Origin: Tubiluchus corallicola
Lineage: Eukaryota; Priapulida; Priapulimorpha; Priapulimorphida; Tubiluchidae
Assembly: GCA_030141605.1 (NCBI GenBank)
Contig: JAQGDQ010000525.1
Span: 130,360 to 153,572, forward strand
Reading direction: 5' to 3'
Length of the DNA stretch: 23,213 bases
In this document: piece by piece, positions 8,531 to 18,221 of the stretch
How positions within the stretch are numbered: position 1 is the stretch's first letter
How the letters are laid out: each line of letters starts with the position of its first letter
Notes under the pieces: generated by a model
The model's input: only the letters and a program-made list of their open reading frames with translations
Databases searched by the model: none
What the model was told of the DNA's origin: nothing
Made by a program: the position numbers and the translations under genes

Positions 8531-9256
8531 CGCACCATAACCAACAATTAACTTTTCTCAGGATGCTGACTTACCAGCAACCTTACTCTTCCGTTTGTCA
8601 AACCTTAATTGGGAATTTTCAGGAGTGTTTGCAAAACTGGTTGAAAAGTTTAGGATGACATGCGTCCCGAACAAAAAAAAACAGCACAAGGTTGTCACTG
8701 TTACCATCGTCTGCGAAGTGTGTATTTTGCATAACGTGACTCACTGCACGACAGAATTTAGGAACTAGAGTATAGAAAATGACTTTCAGTTGTCCGATAA
8801 AATCGCATGTGTGTCAAAACTCGACTGAGAAGATTACCAGAAGAACACTTTGCAGCATTCTGTTGCTGATCTTTTCGCAGCAATTTGCTTCGACAAGAGT
8901 TGTGAGTGTGTCACTGAACGAAAAAGAGGTTTTGATGGGTTGATGCATGTAGAAATAACACTAAAATTTCGACACAGACGTATTGCATTGCACTGCACGT
9001 ATGTAATCACTTATTTATGTCATTTCGCGGAATTGTTTGTGAATGCTAACGACATTTTAGTAAGGTTTGAAATGTTTTATCAATGTCAAACAGCTTGACA
9101 AAGGAAAACACGTTCGCTTGAAGCCAAACAAAGTAAATTTGCGTAAAAGGGTTGATCCGGAAAAAATGGTAAAAATATGTAAACTGATATTTGCTTCGTT
9201 TGTAGTTGCGTGCGCGTTGTACATGTAATCTCATCGGTCGTAATGACAACAAAAAC
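8531..9256. other. Unannotated intergenic or intronic stretch
   Basis: No recognisable gene, RNA or transposon end was found. Short open frames (for example 8850-9098 plus) have no recognisable motif and no convincing splice borders. Confidence 0.4.
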
Positions 9257-9393
9257 ATTACTACTACTGCTGTTACTGCTGCTGCTGCTGTTGTGGTGTT
9301 GCTGCTGCTGCTGCTGCTGCTGTTGCTGCTGTTGTGTGTGTGTGTGTGTGCGTGTGCGTGCGTGCGCGTGCGTGTGCGTGTGTGTGTGTGTGT
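9257..9393. repeat. Compound CTG and TG/CG microsatellite
   Basis: CTG-rich trinucleotide repeats with TTG and CTA variants (about 9257-9332) pass directly into a TG repeat with CG interruptions (about 9333-9393). The poly-Leu, poly-Gln and His-Thr frames through it are artefacts of the repeats. Confidence 0.95.
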
Positions 9394-10465
9394 CCAATAA
9401 GATTTCCTTAACGTACTGATAGCTTTGTACTTGAACTAAAACAGTAGCAGAAATTTCTTACCAACGTCATGGGAGCTTAGATAGTCTGCAAGGAGAAACA
9501 TGAACTGCTCTTGTCCAAAAAATAATTTGATAGCCGAATCCTAGCTGACTTTCATTTTAGATTATTAAACCAGTTTTATCTCAAATTTTACGAAAGTTGT
9601 AGAGACAGTTTTGCAATTAAAAATAGTACTAAAATAGTAATAATAAGTATTGCTGAAAGGATTCATTACATGTCCTGTAACTAGCACAACATTGCCTGAT
9701 TAGTTCTAACTGCGCGCTAAAACGCAGAATTATTAATCTCCCTATGAGCTTGGGTTTTCATAGCATCAATTGTCTGCGCTTGTACAAGTTAAATGCTTTA
9801 AGTACTGTCAATCGAGCTAAGCCGACATGAGCGTATCGATCCAGAACATCTCAAAGACGATTAACTGGATTGATCCCGACTCTAGTTAGTTCAGCTCTGG
9901 AATTAACAAGCTCTCGCTCGTCTGGGTTTGTGTACACAGGCGAAATTGTTCAACAACCATTTCCAAATAGAGAAACAAATGTTTGTACACTTATTAAAAC
10001 GTGCTGCCGTGTCTTTGCATCGGTGAATTTATTGTGTGTTTCGCCTTTGTTAAATTTTTAGCAGAAATTTTTAGTTTTTAATAAATAAGAAAGGAAAGTT
10101 TAAAGATAGAAACTTATTTAGATATTTACTGTTTTGCCGGTAGAGGACGTTAAAAGATATGTCTTACGTACGCGATGCTCTTATGTAGTACTAGTCTACT
10201 GCTCCGAGTAGCTGCTTCAGTCAGCAATTAATTTGCTCGTACGTAAAGCCTAACATATTTCACACTAGAAGGAGAGAGAAAGGGCGTGTTTTTAATTAAT
10301 TATCATCCTCTTTTAAAAGCAGTGATGTAGTTAATCAACTTAGCAGACGACGTGTTAACTATTTAACATAACAGTTACTGAAAAGCGTTGAATCATTTTC
10401 GAAAAGAACTCATTTTGCTCCATAAAGTTAATAGTGTTTATTGTTTATAAACGTCGCTTTAGACG
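9394..10465. other. Unannotated stretch with one small inverted repeat
   Basis: No gene recognised. TTACGTACG (10164-10172) and CGTACGTAA (10238-10246) form an exact 9-bp inverted pair with weaker ATATGT/ACATAT similarity further out. This is possibly a very small folded element. Confidence 0.35.
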
Positions 10466-10469
10466 CTGT

Positions 10470-11177
10470 TGTTTTTCACGTGTCTTGTCCATTGTTATTC
10501 ACGTGTCTTGTCCATTGTTTTTCACGTGTCTTGTCCGTTGATTTTCACATGTCTTGTCCGTTGATTTTCACGTGTCTTGTCCGCTGTTTTTCACGTGTCT
10601 TGTCCGTTGTTTTTCACGTGTCTTATCCGTTGTTTTTCACGTGTCTTGTCCGTTGTTTTTCACGTGTCTTGTCCGTTGTTTTTCACGTGTCTTATCCGTT
10701 GTTTTTCACGTGTCTTGTCCGTTGTTTTTCACGTGTCTTATCCGTTGTTTTTCACGTGTCTTGTCCGCTGTTTTTCACGTGTCTTGTCCGTTGTTTTTCA
10801 CATGTCTTGTCCGTTGTTTTTCACGTGTCTTGTCCATTGTTTTTCACGTGTCTTGTCGGTTGTTTTTCACGTGTCTTGTCGGTTGTTTTTCACGTGTCTT
10901 GTCCGTTGTTTTTTACGTGTCTTGTCCGTTGTTTTTCACGTGTCTTGTCCATTGTTTTTCACGTGTCTTGTCCGTTGTTTTTTACGTGTCTTGTCCGTTG
11001 TTTTTCACGTGTCTTGTCCATTGTTTTTCACGTGTCTTGTCCGTTCTTTTTTACGTGTCTTGTCCGTTGTTTTTCACGTGTCTTGTCCGTTGTTTTTCAC
11101 GTGTCTTGTCCGTTGTTTTTCACATGTCTTGTCCGTTGTTTTTCACGTGTCTTGTCCGTTGGTTTTCACGTGTCTTT
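10470..11177 (+). repeat. 23-bp minisatellite with an E-box per unit, 31 copies
   Basis: The unit TTTTTCACGTGTCTTGTCCGTTG is repeated about 31 times. By eye, 25 units keep the palindrome CACGTG, three read CACATG and three read TACGTG. The TACGTG variants are exactly 69 bp apart (10914, 10983, 11052), showing a three-unit higher-order repeat. The unit has no plus-strand stop in any frame, so three overlapping frames of 230-290 residues arise by construction and are not genes. Confidence 0.95.
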
Positions 11178-11815
11178 TTTCGTTTCCCGCAGTTTTTAGC
11201 TGTCGATTCATTATTTCAAAGCTGTACCAATTATTGCGTAACTGGCTATTTTTAACAACGCAAATATTTTCAAAAATCGATATTTGTTTTCTTCGACATG
11301 GCTATACAGCAATACTGAAGATGGCTCGTTATTATGCTAAACAACAAGAAAATGGCGGCTATTGTCTCAACTTGTGCTTTAAATCTTTGATACGTTTACT
11401 CTTTGCTGACAATTCTGCTGAAGAAACGTGGTCACGTGACACGCGTGTTGTGTGAAAATTGCATTTTATTCATTTCGTGTTTGTAATTGCCCTAGAGTCT
11501 CATACGCCTGCATCGCTGGCCAAGCAGAGATGAAGTTATTATTGCCGACGATTTCAGAACAAATGGAAAACTGATTTCAGTCAGTCTGTCAATACACCGA
11601 AGATTAATATTTTGTTTATATAAGTTGGTCCTCGGAAAGGTTTTTGTTGCACAGTGGAGACAACGTACTTGAAATGGGTTGCAACTTTTGTTGGACTCGA
11701 TGAGCATGCTGCTTTGTGCTGCTACACAAAAGTACTTAAACTACAAAAATGTTTGTAAACGACCTGGCTTTTGATTTAGCATGCAAGTATTCTAGAAACT
11801 GCATGTATATTATTA
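11178..11815. other. Unannotated stretch with promoter-like motifs
   Basis: No gene recognised. It holds a YY1-like AAAATGGCGGC around 11348-11359 and the palindrome GTCACGTGAC near 11431, in a short CpG-containing patch. These could belong to a host promoter, but no exon could be tied to them. Confidence 0.3.
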
Positions 11816-11820
11816 TCTTC

Positions 11821-12074
<254 letters not shown>

Positions 12075-12226
12075 GAGCTACTGAGCCACAGAAGCCATTA
12101 GGGTGGATAAGACCTGATATGTACAGGCGTCGTCGGGGATGAGACCATTCATTCACAGAGAAGTGTCAATTTGAAAGCCCCTTGTTTGTCTTTTTAGTCA
12201 CTTTTTGGTTTTTGTTTTGTTATCGG

Positions 12227-12360
12227 TCCTCCTCCCCTCCTCCCCCTCCTCTTCCTCCTCCTTTCCCTCCTCTTCCTCCTCCTCCTCGTCCTCCCCTCCT
12301 CCCCCTCCTCTTCCTCCTCCTTTCCCTCCTCTTCCTCCTCCTCCTTCTCCGCCTCCTCCT
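12227..12360 (+). repeat. Polypyrimidine CCT tract with 59-bp duplication
   Basis: An almost pure C/T strand of 134 bp, interrupted by G only at 12288 and 12351. The segment starting at 12231 is repeated from 12290, giving a 59-bp period. It has H-DNA (triplex) potential. Confidence 0.9.
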
Positions 12361-12916
12361 GTTTGTAAATATGTATATATGTAAATCTTGTTAGAGATGT
12401 TGTACGGAAAAAGTTGTTATAAATTAATTCAAATTATATTTTACAGAAAAACATGTACTGAATTAATCGTTATATAAATTATAGTGTAAAATATGTATAT
12501 GTTTAAACTTTTTCTTAATAGGTGTTGTGAAAGTTAATATTGTGGTTTTGATGTATATATGTAAAAGTTATGTAAAAGTTAGAAAACTGAAACACTACTG
12601 GCAGAGTATGTTGGTACAAAATTGGCATTATGTATAATATTGTTATCGTAGATAACTATTTTGTAAACGAACCCCTGTAAACGAATATTTTGTAAACGAA
12701 ACAAATAGAGGGGAAACAATGTACTTATTGTTTAATAAAAAGACTTATAAAAAACACCTCCAGTTTTTTCATATTTCCTTTGTCAGCTTTCTTGTCTTCA
12801 CCACCACTGCCGTCATTTTTCTTTTTGTCTCTTGGTTCTTCACTTGCTACTTATTTCCATCTTTGTGTCATTTTTGCTTTTTCGTTTCATTGATAAACAT
12901 TTTGCTTCCATTTCAG
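12361..12916. other. AT-rich sequence, probable intron upstream of exon
   Basis: No gene recognised. It contains small repeats: GTAAACGAA three times at about 12663-12699 and ATGTAAAAGTT twice near 12557. It ends in a pyrimidine-rich tract and TTTCAG at 12911-12916, a good splice acceptor. Confidence 0.45.
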
Positions 12917-13037
12917 GGAGATCTGGAGTTGGAAAATTTCGTTCATGAAGACAGTTCAAAATGCGGTCTGCGCTCCTGTGCATTTAACGAGGATTGTTGC
13001 GGGGATGACCTCTGTGTAGATGTGCCAGGAAGAGAAG
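12917..13037 (+). CDS. Internal exon of a secreted cysteine-knot-like protein
   Basis: A 121-bp exon with an acceptor (pyrimidine tract plus TTTCAG) and a donor GAGAAG/GTGAGT. It is phase 0 in and phase 1 out if the frame shown by the cysteines is used. It encodes about 40 residues: an acidic lead-in followed by C-x4-C-x5-C-C-x4-C, then a Gly-Arg-Glu-Gly turn. This framework is typical of inhibitor-cystine-knot and AVIT/Dickkopf/colipase-like secreted peptides, where more cysteines would lie in the next exon. Signal peptide and remaining exons are not found in the window, so the parent gene cannot be named. Splice sites and cysteine pattern together make this the best host coding feature here. 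Confidence 0.6.
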
Positions 13038-13445
13038 GTGAGTAATAGTGGGAGGCGCTTGAGAAGATGAGTACTAATGGGAGAGGGGGGCATGTTTTGT
13101 AGGGTGACTGTGACAATATAGGAAAATATAGGCGCTTCTACAATAAACAGTACAGATAAAATTTGCTGAAGTGCTGAAATATGCTAATCAATTTCAATCA
13201 TTTTCAAATAATTAATGTGGTTGTGTTAATTAATTTAGTAAGTGATTGTACTGCAAGAATTACTGCAAATGTACACGGTTAAATTGCAGTCAGAAGCAGG
13301 AGCAACGCGCAGGGCCTATTTCAGGGGGGTATACTTCCCCGGGGCCTCACCCTCCAGGGGGGCCTCACGCCGAGGTAATTTTTTTTGCTTCATGCAAACA
13401 TACTGCGTCCTCTCCCCCTCTCTCTCTCTGTTGCGTTGCCGCACG
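13038..13445. other. Probable intron after the cysteine-rich exon
   Basis: Begins GTGAGT at 13038. No gene recognised. From about 13310 the sequence turns GC-rich, with GGGGCCTCAC-like motifs recurring near 13339, 13360 and 13480. Confidence 0.4.
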
Positions 13446-13447
13446 CA

Positions 13448-13476
13448 CCCCCTCCCCCCTCCCCCCCCCCCCCCCC
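13448..13476. repeat. Poly(C) run
   Basis: Nearly pure C over about 29 bp with two T interruptions. Its length may be unreliable in sequencing. Confidence 0.9.
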
Positions 13477-14360
13477 GAGGGGCCTCACACGCCCCACTTC
13501 CCCGAGCGTCGCTTAGGCTGAGGCCCTGGCAACGTGGCATATTGTGAAAAACACACTCAAATTCATCAGGTTGGCTCAAATTTGGTTCAAAACGAACTTG
13601 CACTTCCGCTTTGAGACATCATAATATTGCAAAAATTCCAATTTCTTTTGACTTAATTTTCAACTTTGATAATGACATTTGTGTCATGCAAATAAAAAGC
13701 ATGCATGTTGATTCCTAAAGTCCGGCTCTTTCTTGTATAAGAAATACTTACGTTATTCCAAGTTTTCTACCGTATAACTTGCTTTTTGCGCATTCCAAAG
13801 TGTCTATATCAGCTTTTTCTGGAACACCCTGTAGAAACAGTCAAATGTGGCATACGAACTGACAAACGAATCGAAAAGCATCAATAGTCTGGTCCATTGT
13901 GGGACAGACAAATGCGACCTAAGTCATCTTACAAAATAGTTGGTAATTGTACACTCCCAGTTGGAAACACACAAATATTCGATTGATACAGACAATGTTG
14001 TCTCTGCTTTTAAATATCTCACTTGACATGCGATATCTCTAATAATTCATGCTGCATCTAGAATGAACAACATCACATTTAGCCGATTCATAGTCATACC
14101 CTTGATTCCTTGTCGAGGCTTATAGAAAATGCCCTCCTTTTACGTTCCGAGTAGCACTTCTACCATTGGTCATTGATGGTTAAATTTAACAAAAAAATTT
14201 GACCTTTGCGAGGAGGGAAATGGGCGCCCCCCTCTGATATCAAGGTAAGCACTTGTTTCAAACAGACAACGCAGGCAGGCAAAAACTAATGCTTCAGACA
14301 CACGGATTAATCAGAACTCTTAAATGCTTTTATTAAAACTTTATAAATTGAAAATCATTG
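13477..14360. other. Unannotated stretch left of the tRNA-Ser primer site
   Basis: No gene recognised on either strand. If the LTR at 14417-14971 belonged to a longer element, its internal region would lie here, but I see no gag or pol similarity, so that part is truncated or too decayed. Confidence 0.4.
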
Positions 14361-14369
14361 GAAATCAGT

Positions 14370-14411
14370 TGGGATTTTCCCGCACAGGTTCGAATCCTGT
14401 CGACTGCGCCA
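14370..14411 (-). other. tRNA-Ser primer-binding site, unusually long
   Basis: The minus strand reads TGGCGCAGTCGACAGGAT just after the LTR end, the complement of a tRNA-Ser 3' end including CCA. Read on the plus strand, similarity continues through a perfect T arm (14384-14400) and a GGGA/TCCC serine-type variable arm (14371-14381), and possibly to about 14361. That is at least 42 nt instead of the normal 18. Encoded CCA and the missing 5' half rule out an ordinary nuclear tRNA gene. Confidence 0.75.
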
Positions 14412-14484
14412 AAATTTGTAGTGTTTTGTTTCTCTCGGAAGGCTCGTTGACAAAACCAGAAAACACGTCGTCAAACTAAACTAG

Positions 14485-14490
14485 TTTATT
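14485..14490 (-). terminator. LTR poly(A) signal AATAAA
   Basis: TTTATT on the plus strand is AATAAA on the minus strand. It is followed on that strand by a GT-rich region (TGTTTTCTGGTTTTGT), as expected for cleavage and polyadenylation within the LTR. Confidence 0.5.
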
Positions 14491-14630
14491 ATGCGAGAAT
14501 TCTACAACACAAAAGTATGAAGGAACGCGAAATGTTTACAGTAAATGTGATAATCTGGAAACGTGAAAGCAAGAAAGCGTATCTGAGAATCTGAGAATAC
14601 AAGAGAATAAACTACAGCGGCCAGCTCCAC

Positions 14631-14683
14631 CTTATATATCAGTGCAAAGGAACAATCTAGAAATAGAAAGTTCTAGAAACTTC
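14631..14683 (-). promoter_or_regulatory. LTR promoter with heat-shock elements
   Basis: Four contiguous alternating units GAA-ag-TTC-ta-GAA-ac-TTC occupy 14666-14683, with a further GAA at 14660-14662. They lie about 28-45 bp upstream of TATATAAG (14631-14638 on the minus strand). A further GAAtaTTC pair lies near 14717-14724. This matches the nGAAnnTTCn heat-shock factor consensus exactly. Heat induction is an inference. Confidence 0.55.
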
Positions 14684-14971
14684 TACAAGGTAAGAAGATT
14701 GTTCTACTATAGTACAGAATATTCCAGATCTCCACAACAGATACAAAATAACACAATTCTCTTTGTAAAAAATTTAACACAAAACAGTCTGCTAAAAAGT
14801 AGTTCCCAACTCCTCCGCCTTCCTGCCAAATAGTTCCACATTAACAAAAAAGGAAGAAATTTGTTGTTTCCTACGTTCCTCGCGACAAGGCCTCTCTGTT
14901 GAAGTTCCACAAGCCAATATATTAGCGTAGTAAGATCATCATCTCGCTACTGACCCGCATTTTGCTGTACA

Positions 14972-15633
14972 AAATAATTTAATGTGGACGTGCAGAAACC
15001 GAAATTCACACAGGGGAATCACGTATAACACAGGTCAGCTATGAATTATACATGAATGGCACAGATGATCCAAATTTGGTTAGGGGAATCCAAATCCCGT
15101 AAAGATGGTAAAGATAATGAATCTGGTCAAGGATTTTGACGCCAGGGCGTAGAGCTCTAAAACTTTGCTTCCTCTTACAACAAACTAAAGCTTTAGTAGG
15201 CCATCCCAAAATGCGAAATTCAAAAATAGACCATACTTTAACAAATTTTTAACTGAGGGGGTGGAACCTTTAGTGGAAAAATAAACGCAAACACCACCCA
15301 CGCAGAGAAACATCTTTCGATTCTTTCGATGATCTAATGCTTCAGTATCTTAGCTAATATACAAGCCTATATTACTGTATTTTGCTTAAATGGTAAGCAA
15401 GCACTCTTCATTAATAAAGCTTAAAAATTCGTCTTGAAATCACCACTTGCATGCTGACTTATTGCATAAAGAGATTGCATTAGCAGTAACGTTGTATAAA
15501 ACATGTCAATTTAAACTGCTGCAATGACCTTTAGACGCAGCCATTTTAACGGTAAATCGTTTGAAACAAGTTTCGACAATCAGAGCATTCGTAGCGCACT
15601 GTTCCCTAACTAAGCATAAGTTTTTGGTGTTCC
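14972..15633. other. Unannotated stretch
   Basis: No gene, RNA or clear transposon end recognised between the heat-shock LTR and copy B of the dispersed repeat. Confidence 0.4.
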
Positions 15634-16130
15634 AGTGGTGCACACTGGGTATGGCCATGCAGTGACACCTTACAGCGAATATTTTAAATTATTAAGAATT
15701 TTCTTTTCCTCTTACGTAATTTTTTCAAGCAGGTAATCGAAATGCTAAGTAATGTAGATTTGCATGAAAAGTTTTTTAGGACGTAATTAAACATTTCCTT
15801 TTCTTCCCCTGATTTACGTTTGCGTGGTGACGTCATGTAATGGCGACTTCGGAACAGTATTGCGGGAGATTTAAAACAAAAACAAACATAAATGCCTTTC
15901 AACGCGAGTGCGATATGTGCATGAAAATGCTGCAAAGTAATATAATTTTTAAGACGATTTTTCTGCAGCCTACTTCAGGTACCCTTTTCTTGTCCTTTAA
16001 TCTTTACTGGATTTGGTTGCCTTTGTGTGCAATAGCAGTAAGCCTGTTGCGCAAAAATTACCCAACAGATTTCCACGAAACTTTGTGGAGAAGGCGGGTA
16101 TTGGCTGCCAAAATTGACGTTTTTTTTTCG
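15634..16130. repeat. Dispersed repeat family, copy B
   Basis: Same orientation as copy A at 7009-7503, starting AGTGGTGCAC and ending in a T run after TTGACG. It includes TGACGTCATG at 15828-15837. It contains a short insertion relative to copy A after GTAAT (near 15840). The two copies lie in unrelated surroundings, so this is a genuinely dispersed family. Confidence 0.75.
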
Positions 16131-16354
16131 CTCGTGGTGTATAAGCTAAGTAGAATGGCTTTGTATGAGAAGTTTTTTTGAGATACACTTTAAAATTTTC
16201 TTTCTTCGTATGTGGCAGGTTACCTATGGTTATGGTTATTGGCTAACACGCCGAAACGTTTGATTAAAGAAAGATGTTTCCAATCCTAGGATCTTATAAT
16301 AAATTATGTTTAAATTACAGATGTCTCTTTACGTGTGGTGGATTCACCTTACAC
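16131..16354. other. Unannotated gap before the hAT element
   Basis: No feature seen apart from AT-rich sequence. It ends with CCTTACAC (16347-16354), the left copy of the hAT target duplication. Confidence 0.4.
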
Positions 16355-16828
16355 CAGGGGTGTGCAAATTATCTGACTAGCCGGGCGAGATTAAACTTTC
16401 CCGCAATTCCTGCGGGCCACAGACACTTTGATCAAGAAGCCAAGTACAGAAAGGCCTAATAACGATTTTTTTTGCAAACGACCTGCGTACATCATTACTA
16501 CTACACTCAAGAAACTAGTTATTAAAATTTATATTACATACCATATATTTCTACTTTCAGGACAGATAGTTGTAATTTCATTACAATGCATATTAGTAAT
16601 GTGTATCACACAGTCTGTGTAGTACAGTGACATTAAGCTACAACCGTCTTGTAAGGGTTAATGGCATCTGATCTAGTAGAAAAAACTAACCGCACTATCT
16701 TTGGGATCGTGGCACGGACTTCAGCTGGATACACTCAATTAATCGCCGGGCCGCACTTTCATTAGGTTGACAAATCTCTTCGTGAGCCGAACAAATTTTC
16801 TCGGCGGGCCGCAATTTGCACACCCCTG
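16355..16828. mobile_element. Non-autonomous hAT element with 8-bp target duplication
   Basis: A 474-bp element with exact 16-bp terminal inverted repeats, CAGGGGTGTGCAAATT at the left and its complement at the right. It is flanked by identical 8-bp duplications CCTTACAC at 16347-16354 and 16829-16836. Inside both ends is GC-rich sequence related to CGGGCC. There is no transposase coding potential, so it must have been moved in trans by a hAT transposase. Confidence 0.93.
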
Positions 16829-16989
16829 CCTTACACGTTCTGTGTGAAAGAAGCGTGTCCATTCTGATTGCTCTATGTTGTGCGTGGATAATGTGTTTGT
16901 TTGTCTGTTAAATTTTATTAATTGTTTATTAAACTGTTGCACAAGGAGAACCGATTAAACTCGAACATGAAGTAAAACGTCTTGGTCAC

Positions 16990-18208
16990 TGTGACGCCGT
17001 GTAATAACTAAATCAGGACGTTAAGAAATCAGAGTACTGTATTCAGGGTTCTCGAGCGTTTCCGTCACTTTTATATGCTAAATCTACAGGATAATCATTC
17101 ATTTGTGTAGGCTACGTGAATCCGTGTCACTGATGAAACACTTGTGTGCACGTGCAAATTATTTAATCAGAACGAAAACGGAACTAAAAGCTAATATTTA
17201 GATTTAGAATTTAATCAGTAAAACAACAATAGCAAATTAAATTGATAACAATTTCGAACAATACCTAATTCCCCCAAAGTAACGTTGGCCGGCTACGCTT
17301 CTGTCTCTCATCAGGCTTCCGGATCTATCAACCACGCTCTTGAGTCTCCAACCATACGGCATCGGCTTTTCATCTCCAGCAGTCAGCCACGTCCTCGCCA
17401 GCAACTCTTTGCCAATGGTCACCAATCCAGCCTCTGCATGGACCACGCTTTAAAACTGCTCCAGCAATCCAGCGGTTGAACTCGTACCTGGTTGCCTCGG
17501 GATTGAACTCTCGCCTGGTTGACTCGGACTTCCAGTAATAAAGCCAGATATCGTCCTTTTGCAGGGTGACAAACAGAACCTTCAGTTCAGACAAACAGAC
17601 AGACCATTGGTCCAAGTAGAACTGGTCCACGACTGGTTTTCCACTACTATTCAACGAGAATTTTAGTCCTATTCTGCAGGTAGAAATATGGTTACCAAAC
17701 ACTTGCTTCTTGGAATGTCAAGACAGTGTCATCACAGCAAACAACGAATAAACAAAAGTAGACAAAACCATTGCCTTTATGACAAATCATCTCACTGCAT
17801 ACGAGTACCATTAAAGACAGGTTCACACCAAACTTGGTGTTCAGCCATATAAAATAACCTCAGGATGTGGACTAACCAGCAAAACTCCACCACCCTGTAA
17901 CTTTGACAGTCAGAACATAACTAGTGTAAAACACGAACTCTGTAGTAAGATCCCAAAACAGGTTGAAGCCATTTGGTATTCGAATTTTCAGGTAACCTAA
18001 TTACAGGTAAGCAGAGAAATAAGCGGCCAGAGCCATCTAGTGTCAAAATCTTACAAAAACACACAATGTAATATAAGTTTAAATAAACAGTGCAATAAAT
18101 CAATCAGGTACTTAGATCATTATTTATGCGCACGCAACAACATACGAAAGATATATCAAAATAGGTGTTGCGACAATGATGGGTGGTATAACCGATCATC
18201 ACATAGCA
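16990..18208 (-). repeat. 3' LTR of the Gmr1-like element
   Basis: A 1219-bp LTR. On the minus strand it begins TGCTATGTG after the polypurine tract and ends GGCGTCACA. It matches 22034-23213 throughout, with scattered substitutions and a small indel near 17535-17550. It contains a 110-codon sense-strand frame (17370-17702) also open in the other LTR. That frame includes a 27-bp tandem duplication. Confidence 0.92.
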
Positions 18209-18221
18209 TCTCTCTCCTTTT
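18209..18221 (-). other. Polypurine tract of the Gmr1-like element
   Basis: The minus strand reads AAAAGGAGAGAGA immediately upstream of the LTR start TGCTATG, as expected for the plus-strand primer. Confidence 0.75.

Larger units (their letters stand above)
14417..14971 (-). repeat. LTR of a tRNA-Ser-primed retrotransposon (solo or truncated)
   Basis: Read on the minus strand, it ends ...CACTACA at 14417 followed by five bases and the primer site. It has TATATAAG (14631-14638), an AATAAA signal (14485-14490) about 115 nt past the predicted start, and a GT-rich stretch after it: the full U3-R-U5 plan. The upstream end is placed at TGTACAG (14971), which pairs with TACA at the other end; this boundary is tentative. 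No second LTR or internal coding region is visible. The U3 contains heat-shock-element arrays. Confidence 0.65.

Noticed and set aside
7997-8551. A 184-residue frame of repeated Cys-His-Phe-Pro motifs resembling a membrane protein
   Set aside because: It is read through a 42-bp tandem repeat open in all plus frames. The inverted array at 6541-6897 gives the same artefact on the minus strand.
10441-11455. Three overlapping long plus-strand frames (about 230-290 residues) rich in Phe, Ser, Cys and Val
   Set aside because: They are produced by a 23-bp repeat with no stop in any frame, so all frames repeat every 69 bp. There is no start context or domain.
13310-13600. GC-rich minus-strand frame of 95 residues as a host gene
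   Set aside because: It runs through the poly(C) run and GGGGCCTCAC repeats, with no recognisable domain or splice borders.
14361-14411. Functional tRNA-Ser gene
   Set aside because: The 5' half with D arm and A box is absent, the anticodon stem does not pair, and CCA is encoded. It sits exactly where an LTR primer site belongs.
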